Assembly (NCBI GenBank): GCA_943324165.2 | Contig: CALPKO020000107.1 | Location: forward strand, 1 to 5,877 | Origin: Bdellovibrio sp. ZAP7 | GTDB taxonomy: Bacteria; Bacteroidota; Bacteroidia; Flavobacteriales; Flavobacteriaceae | Reading direction: 5' to 3' | DNA length: 5,877 nucleotides | Shown: positions 1-5,663 of the stretch, piece by piece | Position numbering within the stretch: position 1 is the stretch's first letter | Layout: every line of letters starts with the position of its first letter | Program-made: the position numbers and the translations under genes | Notes under the pieces: model-generated | What the model saw: the letters and a program-made list of their open reading frames with translations, nothing else | Told to the model about the DNA's origin: nothing | Database searches by the model: none

Positions 1-814
1 TGAATACAAAAACATCGATGAAGCAGCAAATTCGCCTCTTGCGCAACAATTGTTTTATTTGCCTTTTGTGAAATCGGTTTATGTTGCTAGCAATTTTATT
101 GCTATTGAAAGGTACAATATTGTAGAATGGGATGCTGTGCAAGAAGCAGTTGCCGAACAAATCAACGATTTTGTAAACAATGGCGGAACAATCATTAAAA
201 TAGACGAAACCAAAAAAAGTAAAACAGCGGCTACAGTTTATGGAGAAACTACGCCAAACCCATCAGTTTTGAAATTTGTAGTCAGCAGAATGTTAACCAA
301 AACAGCACTCGAATTCAAAAATATTGACGAAACTGCCACCTCTCCTTTAGCAAAAGAATTGTTTAAATTTCCTTATGTAAAAGAAATTTTTATTGATGAG
401 AATTACGTTTCAGTTACCAAATATGAAGTGAACGAATGGAACGAAATTTCGACTGAAATTAGAAGTTTTATCAAATCATTTATAGAAAACGGCGGAACGG
501 TTATCGATGAAACAATTGCCATTCAAAACCCGAAAATCGAAAAACAAAAAATCGAAAATTTCGATAATCTCGATACTACTTCTCAGCAAATCATCAATAT
601 TTTAGAAGAATATGTAAAACCTGCTGTAGCCGCTGATGGTGGAAATATCCTTTTTGATTCTTATGATGAAAAGGAAAAACGTGTGAAAGTAGTGCTTCAA
701 GGTGCTTGCAACGGTTGTCCATCTTCCACTTTTACATTAAAAAGTGGTATTGAAAATATGCTTAAGGACATGTTGAACGATAAAGACATTATTGTGGAAG
801 CATTGAATGGGTAA
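1..814 (+). CDS. NifU/Nfu-family Fe-S cluster scaffold protein, 5' end missing
   Basis: This is the C-terminal 270 residues of an Nfu-type protein, which carries an Fe-S cluster and hands it to client apoproteins in the cytoplasm. The reading frame is open from base 2, so the gene begins upstream of the window. The visible protein has two tandem Nfu_N-like domains. The first covers visible residues about 1-67 and starts EYKNIDEAANSPLAQ; the second covers about 85-170 and contains EFKNIDETATSPLAK, 103 residues further on. A C-terminal NifU domain follows at about 195-266, with the cluster-binding motif CNGC (Cys236 and Cys239 in visible numbering) inside GACNGCPSS and the preceding VKPAVAADGGNI signature. 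The TTG at base 50 should not be used as a start because it lies inside the first repeat. The stop is TAA at 812-814. The family is clear; the client proteins cannot be read from sequence. Confidence 0.93.
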   Translation, partial: EYKNIDEAANSPLAQQLFYLPFVKSVYVASNFIAIERYNIVEWDAVQEAVAEQINDFVNNGGTIIKIDETKKSKTAATVYGETTPNPSVLKFVVSRMLTKTALEFKNIDETATSPLAKELFKFPYVKEIFIDENYVSVTKYEVNEWNEISTEIRSFIKSFIENGGTVIDETIAIQNPKIEKQKIENFDNLDTTSQQIINILEEYVKPAVAADGGNILFDSYDEKEKRVKVVLQGACNGCPSSTFTLKSGIENMLKDMLNDKDIIVEALNG

Positions 815-816
815 TT

Positions 817-838
817 TTAAAAGAAGTTGCTCTTTTAA
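817..838 (+). terminator. Weak AT-rich hairpin after the Nfu gene
   Basis: TTAAAAGA (817-824) and TCTTTTAA (831-838) form a perfect 8-bp stem with a 6-base loop, starting 3 bases after the Nfu stop codon. The 3' arm supplies only a short U-run and no longer T-tract follows. It could be a weak intrinsic terminator or an mRNA 3'-end stabiliser. AT-rich stems arise easily by chance here, so the call is tentative. Confidence 0.35.
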
Positions 839-846
839 TTACCGTT

Positions 847-880
847 GATTTTTGCCATTGCGATTGCCATTGATTTTTTT
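847..880. repeat. Short imperfect repeat in the Nfu-pdhB gap
   Basis: The 9-mer TTGCCATTG occurs at 852-860 and again at 864-872, offset by 12 bp. Each copy is preceded by a GATT or GATTTTT segment, and a third GA/T-run (ATTTTTTT) ends the block at 873-880. It looks like a decayed 10-15 bp tandem repeat. No coding potential or known element was recognised. Confidence 0.5.
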
Positions 881-914
881 CAACCATTTATACCATTTCC
901 TAATTTAAAATAAT

Positions 915-922
915 TATTTTTG
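915..922 (+). promoter_or_regulatory. Bacteroidetes -7 promoter element for pdhB
   Basis: TATTTTTG matches the Bacteroidetes consensus TAnnTTTG exactly and ends 34 bases before the pdhB ATG. Transcription would be expected to start near base 926, giving a leader of about 30 nt. No clear TTG -33 element is seen at the usual spacing. The sequence around it is T-rich, which lowers the significance of the match. Confidence 0.5.
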
Positions 923-956
923 CTTTTCAAAAAAATTTGATACAATAGCTATAAAT

Positions 957-1937
957 ATGAGAACGATACAATTTAGAGAAGCCATTTGTGAAGCCATGAG
1001 CGAAGAAATGCGCCGTGATGAATCCATTTATTTAATGGGTGAAGAAGTTGCAGAATACAATGGTGCTTACAAAGCTTCAAAAGGAATGTTAGACGAATTT
1101 GGACCAAAAAGAGTAATCGATACGCCAATTGCAGAACTAGGTTTTGCAGGAATAGCTGTTGGTTCAGCGATGAATGGTTGCCGTCCGATTGTGGAATACA
1201 TGACTTTTAACTTCTCTTTGGTTGGTATCGATCAAATTATAAACAACGCTGCCAAAATGAGACAAATGTCGGCAGGTCAGTTTCCGATGCCAATGGTTTT
1301 TCGTGGACCAACGGCTTCTGCTGGACAACTTGGCGCAACACACTCTCAAGCTTTTGAAAATTGGTTTGCTAACACACCAGGGTTAAAGGTAGTTGTTCCA
1401 TCTACGGTTTATGACGCAAAAGGGCTGCTAAAGGCTGCAATTCGCGACAATGATCCAGTCATTTTTATGGAATCGGAGCAAATGTATGGAGACAAAGGCG
1501 AAGTGCCAGATGGCGATTACATTATTCCGCTTGGTGTTGCAGATATAAAGAGAGAAGGAACAGATGTGACCATCGTTTCTTTTGGAAAAATCATAAAAGA
1601 AGCCATTATTGCTGCCGACGAATTAGCCAAAGAAGGCATTTCGTGCGAAATAATCGATTTAAGAACAGTTCGTCCAATGGATTATGAAGCGATTTTAACT
1701 TCTGTTAGAAAAACAAATCGTTTGGTAGTTTTAGAAGAAGCTTGGCCTTTTGCAAGTGTGGCATCAGAAATAACCTACATTGTTCAAGAACGTGCTTTTG
1801 ACTTTTTAGATGCTCCAATTCAACGTATTACAACAGCCGACACGCCTGCACCTTATTCACCAACTTTGTTGAAAGAATGGTTGCCTAACGCAACAGATGT
1901 GGTAAACGCAGTGAAAAAAGTGATGTATAAAAAATGA
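957..1937 (+). CDS. pdhB: Pyruvate dehydrogenase E1 component, beta subunit
   Basis: This is the beta subunit of the thiamine-diphosphate-dependent E1 enzyme. With E1-alpha it decarboxylates pyruvate and acetylates the lipoyl group of E2, feeding acetyl-CoA into the TCA cycle from the cytoplasm. The 326-residue length is normal for a free-standing beta subunit. The N-terminal part carries LMGEEVAEYNGAYKASKG and IDTPIAELGFAG; Glu60 aligns with human mature E1-beta Glu59, which activates the cofactor. FRGPTASAGQLGATHSQ contains His129, aligned with catalytic His128 of the human protein. The C-terminal transketolase-like domain includes EIIDLRTVRPMD and LEEAWPF. The ATG at 957 gives the canonical MRTIQFREAI start. 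No E1-alpha or E2 gene is visible next to it, so the partners must be encoded elsewhere or outside the window. A branched-chain 2-oxoacid E1-beta is the main alternative, but the overall match favours pyruvate. Confidence 0.95.
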   Translation: MRTIQFREAICEAMSEEMRRDESIYLMGEEVAEYNGAYKASKGMLDEFGPKRVIDTPIAELGFAGIAVGSAMNGCRPIVEYMTFNFSLVGIDQIINNAAKMRQMSAGQFPMPMVFRGPTASAGQLGATHSQAFENWFANTPGLKVVVPSTVYDAKGLLKAAIRDNDPVIFMESEQMYGDKGEVPDGDYIIPLGVADIKREGTDVTIVSFGKIIKEAIIAADELAKEGISCEIIDLRTVRPMDYEAILTSVRKTNRLVVLEEAWPFASVASEITYIVQERAFDFLDAPIQRITTADTPAPYSPTLLKEWLPNATDVVNAVKKVMYKK

Positions 1938-1965
1938 TTTTGTACATTTTTTAATCTAAAAAATG
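1928..1965 (+). terminator. Hairpin pair over the pdhB stop, possible terminator
   Basis: TAAAAAATG (1928-1936) and CATTTTTTA (1945-1953) form a perfect 9-bp stem with an 8-base loop. The left arm overlaps the TGA stop at 1935-1937. The right arm is itself a run of six Ts, as in an A-tract/U-tract terminator. A second copy of AAAAAATG at 1958-1965 can pair with the same CATTTTTT (1945-1952) across a 5-base loop, so the two stems exclude each other. The stems hold only one G-C pair each, so they are weak; termination is an inference. Confidence 0.4.
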
Positions 1966-1977
1966 CATAAAATCTAA

Positions 1978-1990
1978 AATTACCGTAATT
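1978..1990. promoter_or_regulatory. 13-bp palindrome upstream of the DUF5686 promoter
   Basis: AATTAC-C-GTAATT is a perfect palindrome with 6-bp arms around a single central C. It is centred about 53 bases upstream of the start of transcription predicted from the -7 element at 2026. It could be a regulator binding site, but no regulator can be named and chance is possible at this AT content. Confidence 0.25.
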
Positions 1991-1996
1991 AACATA

Positions 1997-2022
1997 ATTT
2001 CGTATTTTCTAATAAACGAAAT
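1997..2022. promoter_or_regulatory. Operator-like inverted repeat across the -33 region
   Basis: ATTTCGT (1997-2003) and ACGAAAT (2016-2022) are perfect 7-bp inverted arms separated by 12 bases. The repeat ends 3 bases before the -7 element at 2026-2033 and so covers the place where a -33 element would lie. A dimeric regulator bound here would affect RNA polymerase directly. The geometry is seen; the function is inferred. Confidence 0.35.
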
Positions 2023-2025
2023 AAC

Positions 2026-2033
2026 TATATTTG
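2026..2033 (+). promoter_or_regulatory. Bacteroidetes -7 promoter element for the DUF5686 gene
   Basis: TATATTTG is an exact TAnnTTTG match, ending 35 bases before the ATG at 2069. Transcription should begin near base 2037, the first base of the 8-bp GC-containing core of the following hairpin. The -33 element is poor: the best candidate is TTTCG at 1998-2002, with long spacing and inside the inverted repeat. Confidence 0.55.
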
Positions 2034-2068
2034 AAACTTCATTGGATAAAAACAATGAAGTTTTTTTT
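2034..2068 (+). terminator. Strong hairpin plus T-tract ending at the DUF5686 start codon
   Basis: AAACTTCATTG (2034-2044) and CAATGAAGTTT (2053-2063) form a perfect 11-bp stem with the 8-base loop GATAAAAA. The 3' arm runs into eight Ts (2061-2068), and the ATG follows at 2069. In form this is a classic intrinsic terminator and may end pdhB read-through. Because the -7 element lies directly upstream, the same hairpin would also sit at the 5' end of the DUF5686 transcript, where it could act as an attenuator, an mRNA stabiliser or a cover over the translation start. The structure is clear; which role applies is not. Confidence 0.6.
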
Positions 2069-4540
2069 ATGAATAAATTTTTATTTCTATTTCTTCTTTT
2101 CACCAACTTTATTTTCGCACAAACAAAAGTTAGCGGAATTGTTCTAGATGAAAACAAAAAACCTATTGGTTATGCCAATGTAGCTTTTAAAGGCACTTCA
2201 GAAGGAGTAATAACCAATGAAGATGGTAGATTTTATTTAGAATCTGATCAAAATCGAAAAACTTTATCTATTTCTTTTGTTGGTTATAGTTCAAAAGAAA
2301 TTGTTTTAAACAAAGCGGTAAATTACAATATGATTATTACGCTTCCAAGCGGCGAAGAACTAAATGAAGTAAAAATATTTGCAGGTAAAGTTTCTAAAAA
2401 AAATAATCCAGCCATCGATATTCTAAGAAAAATTTGGGCACGAAAACGCAGTAATGGTCTTCGACAATTCAATCAGTACCAACTCGAAAAATACGAAAAA
2501 GTCGAATTCGACATGAATACGATTGATTCCGCTTTTATGAAAAACCGTATTTTCAAAGGAATGGAATTTATTTTCAATCAAGTGGATACATCAAAAATCA
2601 CAGGAAAAACCTATCTTCCCATATTTATTAACGAAGCGATTTCCAATGTTTACGGAGATAATGTCAAAAATAAAGTCAAAGAAATTTTAAAGGCCAACAA
2701 AAACTCTGGCTTCAACACCAATCAACAAATCATTGCTTTCATTAAAGATTTATACAATAGTTATGATATCTACAATAACTATTTAAAATTCTATGATAAA
2801 AGTTTTACAAGTCCGCTTTCAAGAACCGGAATTGATGTGTACAATTATGTTTTGACTGACAGCGCTTTTATTGACAAAAAATGGTGCTACAACATTGTCT
2901 ACTATCCACGACGAAAAAACGAGTTAACATTTAAGGGTGATTTTTGGGTCAACGATTCGACATGGGCAATCAAAAACATCAACATGGAAGTGACCAAAAG
3001 TGCCAACATCAATTGGATAAAAGAAATTTATATTGAACAAGATTTTGATGTCTTGAGCGATTCGATTTTTCTTTTAAAAAGAGATTATATGATGACTGAT
3101 TTTGCTCTTAATAAAAAAGAGAAATCTAAAGGATTATATGGAAAAAGAACAACTTTGTACAGGAATCACCAATTTAACATAGAAAAACCAGATGTTTTTT
3201 ACAAGGAAGAAGTAAATAACCAAGATGATGAGGTTTATCAAAAAACAGATGATTTTTGGGAAGAAAACCGTTTTGAAAACCTCAGTAAAGATGAGAAGGG
3301 CGTCTATAAAATGCTAGACACGCTGCAAACCAACAAGAAATTCAGACAATTGTATGATTTAGTAACAATTCTTGGAAGTGGTTACATACAAAAAAATCAC
3401 TTAGACATTGGCCCAATTTTATCGACAGTTGGTTTCAACCAAGTTGAAGGAACTAGATTGCGCTTTGGGGCAAGAACATATTTTGGTCCAAATGATAAAT
3501 GGCGGCTTCAAGGCTATACTGCTTATGGATTTAAAGACAATAAATTTAAATATGGAGTGTCCGGGAAATGGTTAATTGACAAAAAAAACAGAATAATAAT
3601 TTCTGGAGGAAATCGCCGTGATATTGAACAAATTGGAGCAAGTTTGACTACAACAAATGATGTTTTGGGGAGAAGTTTTGCCTCTTCTGCATTATTTACA
3701 AGTGGAAGCAACGGAAAATTAACCAACATCAACCTAACTTCAATTGCTATAGAAATCGAACCAGCAAAAAACCTTTCATTTCAAACAGGATTTTCATTCA
3801 GAACATTAACCACTGCGTCGCCAACCTTTAGTTTAGATTATTATACAGATGAAGCATTTACCGTTATAAAAAGTGATGTGCGTCAAGCTGAAATTAATTT
3901 GTTGATAGATTATACACCTAAAAGAAAAGCAATTGGATACGGGGTAGAAAGAAGTTATGTTGACAGTCCTTTTCCAAGGTTTTTTGTTAATTATAGCCAA
4001 GGATTGAAAGGCGTTTTTAAGAGTGATTTTGATTATCGAAGACTACAATTTTATTACAAACAACCACTTATAATGGGTGGTTTTGGAAGACTTAATGTGA
4101 TAACTGAAGTAGGAAAAACTTACGGAAAAGTGCCTTTAGGATTATTGAGTATTGTGCCGGGTAACCAAACTTATTTTACAATTGAAAACACATTTAACGT
4201 ATTGGATTTTTATGAATTTCAAACAGACCAGTACGCCACTTTTCAATTAGAACACAATTTCGGAGGCAGAATTTTTTCAAGAATTCCATATTTAAGAAAA
4301 CTCAATTGGAGAGAAACAGTTGGTGTAAAAGGCGTTTATGGAACAATTTCTGACGCCAACAAAAAAATTAATGCCTCAGGATTGGTATACCAAGCACCAC
4401 AAAATGGCTATTGGGAATACAACGCAGGAATAGGAAATATTTTTAAAGTTTTTAAACTTGAGTGCAGTTGGCGCGGAAGTTATTTTGGACCTGAAACTAG
4501 AAATTTTGCCATAAAAGGCTCTTTTGGATTTTATTTTTAA
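2069..4540 (+). CDS. DUF5686 and carboxypeptidase-regulatory-like domain outer-membrane protein
   Basis: This is an 823-residue exported protein of a Bacteroidetes family with no established biochemical function. Residues 1-17 (MNKFLFLFLLFTNFIFA, then Q) are a signal peptide with likely cleavage after Ala17. Residues about 19-105 form a beta-sandwich like the CarboxypepD_reg group, with VSGIVLDENKKPIGYANVAF, TNEDGRFYL and ISFVGYSS, the type of domain seen at the front of SusC/TonB-dependent receptors. The remainder matches DUF5686. Its C-terminal half has alternating Gly/aromatic beta-strand character and the protein ends in FAIKGSFGFYF, a terminal aromatic typical of outer-membrane beta-barrels. 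No TonB-dependent receptor plug was recognised. The ATG at 2069 is chosen because it begins the signal peptide; an in-frame TTG at 2042 lies inside the upstream hairpin. Outer-membrane location is inferred, and substrate and role are unknown. Confidence 0.85.
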   Translation: MNKFLFLFLLFTNFIFAQTKVSGIVLDENKKPIGYANVAFKGTSEGVITNEDGRFYLESDQNRKTLSISFVGYSSKEIVLNKAVNYNMIITLPSGEELNEVKIFAGKVSKKNNPAIDILRKIWARKRSNGLRQFNQYQLEKYEKVEFDMNTIDSAFMKNRIFKGMEFIFNQVDTSKITGKTYLPIFINEAISNVYGDNVKNKVKEILKANKNSGFNTNQQIIAFIKDLYNSYDIYNNYLKFYDKSFTSPLSRTGIDVYNYVLTDSAFIDKKWCYNIVYYPRRKNELTFKGDFWVNDSTWAIKNINMEVTKSANINWIKEIYIEQDFDVLSDSIFLLKRDYMMTDFALNKKEKSKGLYGKRTTLYRNHQFNIEKPDVFYKEEVNNQDDEVYQKTDDFWEENRFENLSKDEKGVYKMLDTLQTNKKFRQLYDLVTILGSGYIQKNHLDIGPILSTVGFNQVEGTRLRFGARTYFGPNDKWRLQGYTAYGFKDNKFKYGVSGKWLIDKKNRIIISGGNRRDIEQIGASLTTTNDVLGRSFASSALFTSGSNGKLTNINLTSIAIEIEPAKNLSFQTGFSFRTLTTASPTFSLDYYTDEAFTVIKSDVRQAEINLLIDYTPKRKAIGYGVERSYVDSPFPRFFVNYSQGLKGVFKSDFDYRRLQFYYKQPLIMGGFGRLNVITEVGKTYGKVPLGLLSIVPGNQTYFTIENTFNVLDFYEFQTDQYATFQLEHNFGGRIFSRIPYLRKLNWRETVGVKGVYGTISDANKKINASGLVYQAPQNGYWEYNAGIGNIFKVFKLECSWRGSYFGPETRNFAIKGSFGFYF

Positions 4541-4571
4541 AAGATAAAAAATCAATTGAATTCAAAATCAC

Positions 4572-4579
4572 TAAATTTG
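4572..4579 (+). promoter_or_regulatory. Bacteroidetes -7 promoter element for queD
   Basis: TAAATTTG matches TAnnTTTG exactly and ends 17 bases before the queD ATG, predicting a very short leader of about 14 nt (A/C-rich, AAACCAAACA before the ATG). A TTG at 4556-4558 lies upstream, but its 13-base spacing is shorter than usual for a -33 element. Confidence 0.5.
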
Positions 4580-4596
4580 TTTTTTTAAACCAAACA

Positions 4597-5052
4597 ATGA
4601 GTAAAATTAGAATCACAAAGCAATTTAGCTTCGAAACCGGTCATGCCCTTTATGGCTATGATGGAAAGTGTAAAAATGTACATGGGCACAGTTACAAACT
4701 TTCGGTAACTGTTGTTGGAACGCCAATTATAGATCGAAATAATGTTAAATTCGGGATGGTGATTGATTTCTCAGATTTAAAAAGTATCGTGAAAGAGGAA
4801 ATTGTCGACCAATTTGATCACGCAACCGTTTTTAATCAAACTACGCCACATTTGGAATTAGCGAACGAATTGAAAAGCAGAGGGCATCATGTTATTTTAG
4901 TCGATTATCAGCCTACAAGCGAAAATATGGTAATCGATTTTGCTCAGAAAATTAAAAGTAGATTACCTATATCAGTGCAGCTTTTTAGTTTAAAATTGCA
5001 AGAAACAGAGACTTCTTTTGCAGAATGGTTTGCGAGTGACAATTTGGAATAA
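4597..5052 (+). CDS. queD: 6-carboxy-5,6,7,8-tetrahydropterin synthase (PTPS/QueD family)
   Basis: QueD converts 7,8-dihydroneopterin triphosphate to 6-carboxytetrahydropterin, an early step towards preQ0/preQ1 and the tRNA nucleoside queuosine. The zinc-binding histidines are visible as His16 (FETGHAL) and His29/His31 in CKNVHGH. The nucleophile is Cys25, spaced C-x3-H-G-H as in QueD. FDHATVFN supplies the second catalytic histidine, His75. PTSEN (Glu109) and LQETETSFAEW (Glu136) form the pterin-binding end. At 151 residues it is longer than the roughly 120-residue E. coli enzyme; the extra length lies around residues 41-52 and 82-105. The ATG at 4597 follows its own -7 element and gives the usual short N-terminus before the first strand. 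No other que genes are visible. A PTPS-like enzyme of other specificity is possible but less likely given the Cys spacing. Confidence 0.9.
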   Translation: MSKIRITKQFSFETGHALYGYDGKCKNVHGHSYKLSVTVVGTPIIDRNNVKFGMVIDFSDLKSIVKEEIVDQFDHATVFNQTTPHLELANELKSRGHHVILVDYQPTSENMVIDFAQKIKSRLPISVQLFSLKLQETETSFAEWFASDNLE

Positions 5053-5067
5053 AAAAATCCACTCGCA
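5031..5067. repeat. Inverted repeat spanning the queD stop codon
   Basis: TGCGAGTG (5031-5038, in the last codons of queD) and CACTCGCA (5060-5067) are perfect 8-bp inverted arms with a 21-base spacer containing the stop codon. The arms are GC-richer than their surroundings. No T-tract follows, so it is not a typical intrinsic terminator, but it could protect the queD mRNA 3' end. Confidence 0.4.
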
Positions 5068-5311
5068 AGCGGTTTGATAATAAATTTATTTTCTTTATCA
5101 AGCAAAACCACAGTGCTCTCAAGCAACAAATTCATTAAAAAAAGTGAGTATGCTTAGAATTGTTTTCATAAAAACCATCGATTTTGTACTTGAATTCATG
5201 AGATGCGTGTTTTACTCGAACGAGAATTTTTTGTTACACAGAATTATCTTTATATCAAAAAAATGAATTTAAAATATTTTGTTTTACCTTTAAGAGCTAA
5301 AAAACAACGAT
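5053..5311. other. 259-bp gap between queD and the 2TM gene
   Basis: Besides the two inverted repeats, the gap holds TCAAGCAA twice (5098-5105 and 5119-5126). It also has an open + strand frame from 5084 to a TGA at 5264-5266, with an internal ATG at 5150 giving a 38-residue hydrophobic and basic peptide (MLRIVFIKTIDFVLEF...). The peptide is unrecognised and has no clear translation signal. No perfect TAnnTTTG is present. The nearest are TATCTTTA (5245-5252) and TACCTTTA (5285-5292), each one mismatch away; the second would start transcription close to the 2TM ATG. No tRNA or known RNA was recognised. Confidence 0.5.
5074..5101. repeat. AT-rich inverted repeat downstream of queD
   Basis: TTGATAA (5074-5080) and TTATCAA (5095-5101) are perfect 7-bp arms with a 14-base loop. 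The 12-bp palindrome AATAAATTTATT (5079-5090) overlaps this structure. It may be the actual 3' end signal of queD, but composition alone could produce it. Confidence 0.3.
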
Positions 5312-5641
5312 ATGGAAAAAGAACTTCACGAACAATATGAATATGCTCGAAGAAGAATCAAACAAAAGAAGAATTTGTATTTTCATTTTGTGGTTTTCCT
5401 AATTGGAAATTTATTCATGTTTATCGCCAATCATTTTTTTAAAGTTGGCGCGCCAAGGCAGTGGTATATTTGGATTTTAACCGGTTGGTTATTTCTTTTA
5501 ATTTTACATTTTATCAAAGTTTATATCACAGACCGATTTATGAATAAGAGCTGGGAAAGAGAGCAAATTGATCGATTGGTTGCCAAACAACAGCAAAAAA
5601 TCAACCAATTAGAAACGAAAACGAATCAAGATTTTCAATAA
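5312..5641 (+). CDS. 2TM domain-containing small membrane protein
   Basis: This 109-residue protein fits the Bacteroidetes 2TM domain family, whose function is not established. A basic cytoplasmic-type N-terminus (YARRRIKQKK, residues 11-20) precedes two hydrophobic helices. The first is at about 21-43 (YFHFVVFLIGNLFMFIANHF) and the second at about 51-72, with the family-typical W-Y-I-W-I-L-T-G-W-L pattern and the LHFIKVY end. A polar, Gln/Lys-rich tail from about residue 80 (WEREQIDRLVAKQQQKINQL) is probably helical and could form a coiled coil. In this family the same domain is also found in front of sensor kinases, but no kinase part is present here. The ATG at 5312 is preceded by an A-rich tract. 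folA begins 22 bp after the stop with no visible promoter, so the two are probably co-transcribed. Confidence 0.85.
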   Translation: MEKELHEQYEYARRRIKQKKNLYFHFVVFLIGNLFMFIANHFFKVGAPRQWYIWILTGWLFLLILHFIKVYITDRFMNKSWEREQIDRLVAKQQQKINQLETKTNQDFQ

Positions 5642-5663
5642 AGATTTAAAAATTACTTTCAAA

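Noticed and set aside
50..52. TTG as the start of the Nfu-family gene
   Set aside because: The frame is open upstream to the window edge and the upstream codons encode the first part of the Nfu_N repeat, so the gene simply begins before base 1.
1164..1349. Minus-strand frame of 61 codons inside pdhB
   Set aside because: It is antisense to a highly conserved enzyme, with no family resemblance and no start signals.
2042..2044. TTG as the start of the DUF5686 gene
   Set aside because: It would place nine residues in front of the signal peptide and lies inside the hairpin stem; the ATG at 2069 starts exactly at the signal peptide.
1951..2157. Minus-strand frame across the pdhB-DUF5686 gap
   Set aside because: It overlaps the signal-peptide region of the DUF5686 gene and the palindromic sites; the composition is that of translated AT-rich non-coding DNA.
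3523..3732. Minus-strand frame inside the DUF5686 gene
   Set aside because: It is fully antisense to a well-supported gene and shows no recognisable domain.
4556..4565. TTGAATTCAA palindrome upstream of queD as an operator
   Set aside because: A 10-bp A/T-dominated palindrome is expected by chance in this composition and has no supporting repeat nearby.
4944..5135. Minus-strand frame over the end of queD
   Set aside because: Over half lies antisense to conserved queD codons; the rest covers the inverted repeats. No family match.
5215..5224. CTCGAACGAG as a terminator before the 2TM gene, with the T-run after it
   Set aside because: The stem can have only three pairs once a minimal loop is allowed, which is too short to terminate transcription.
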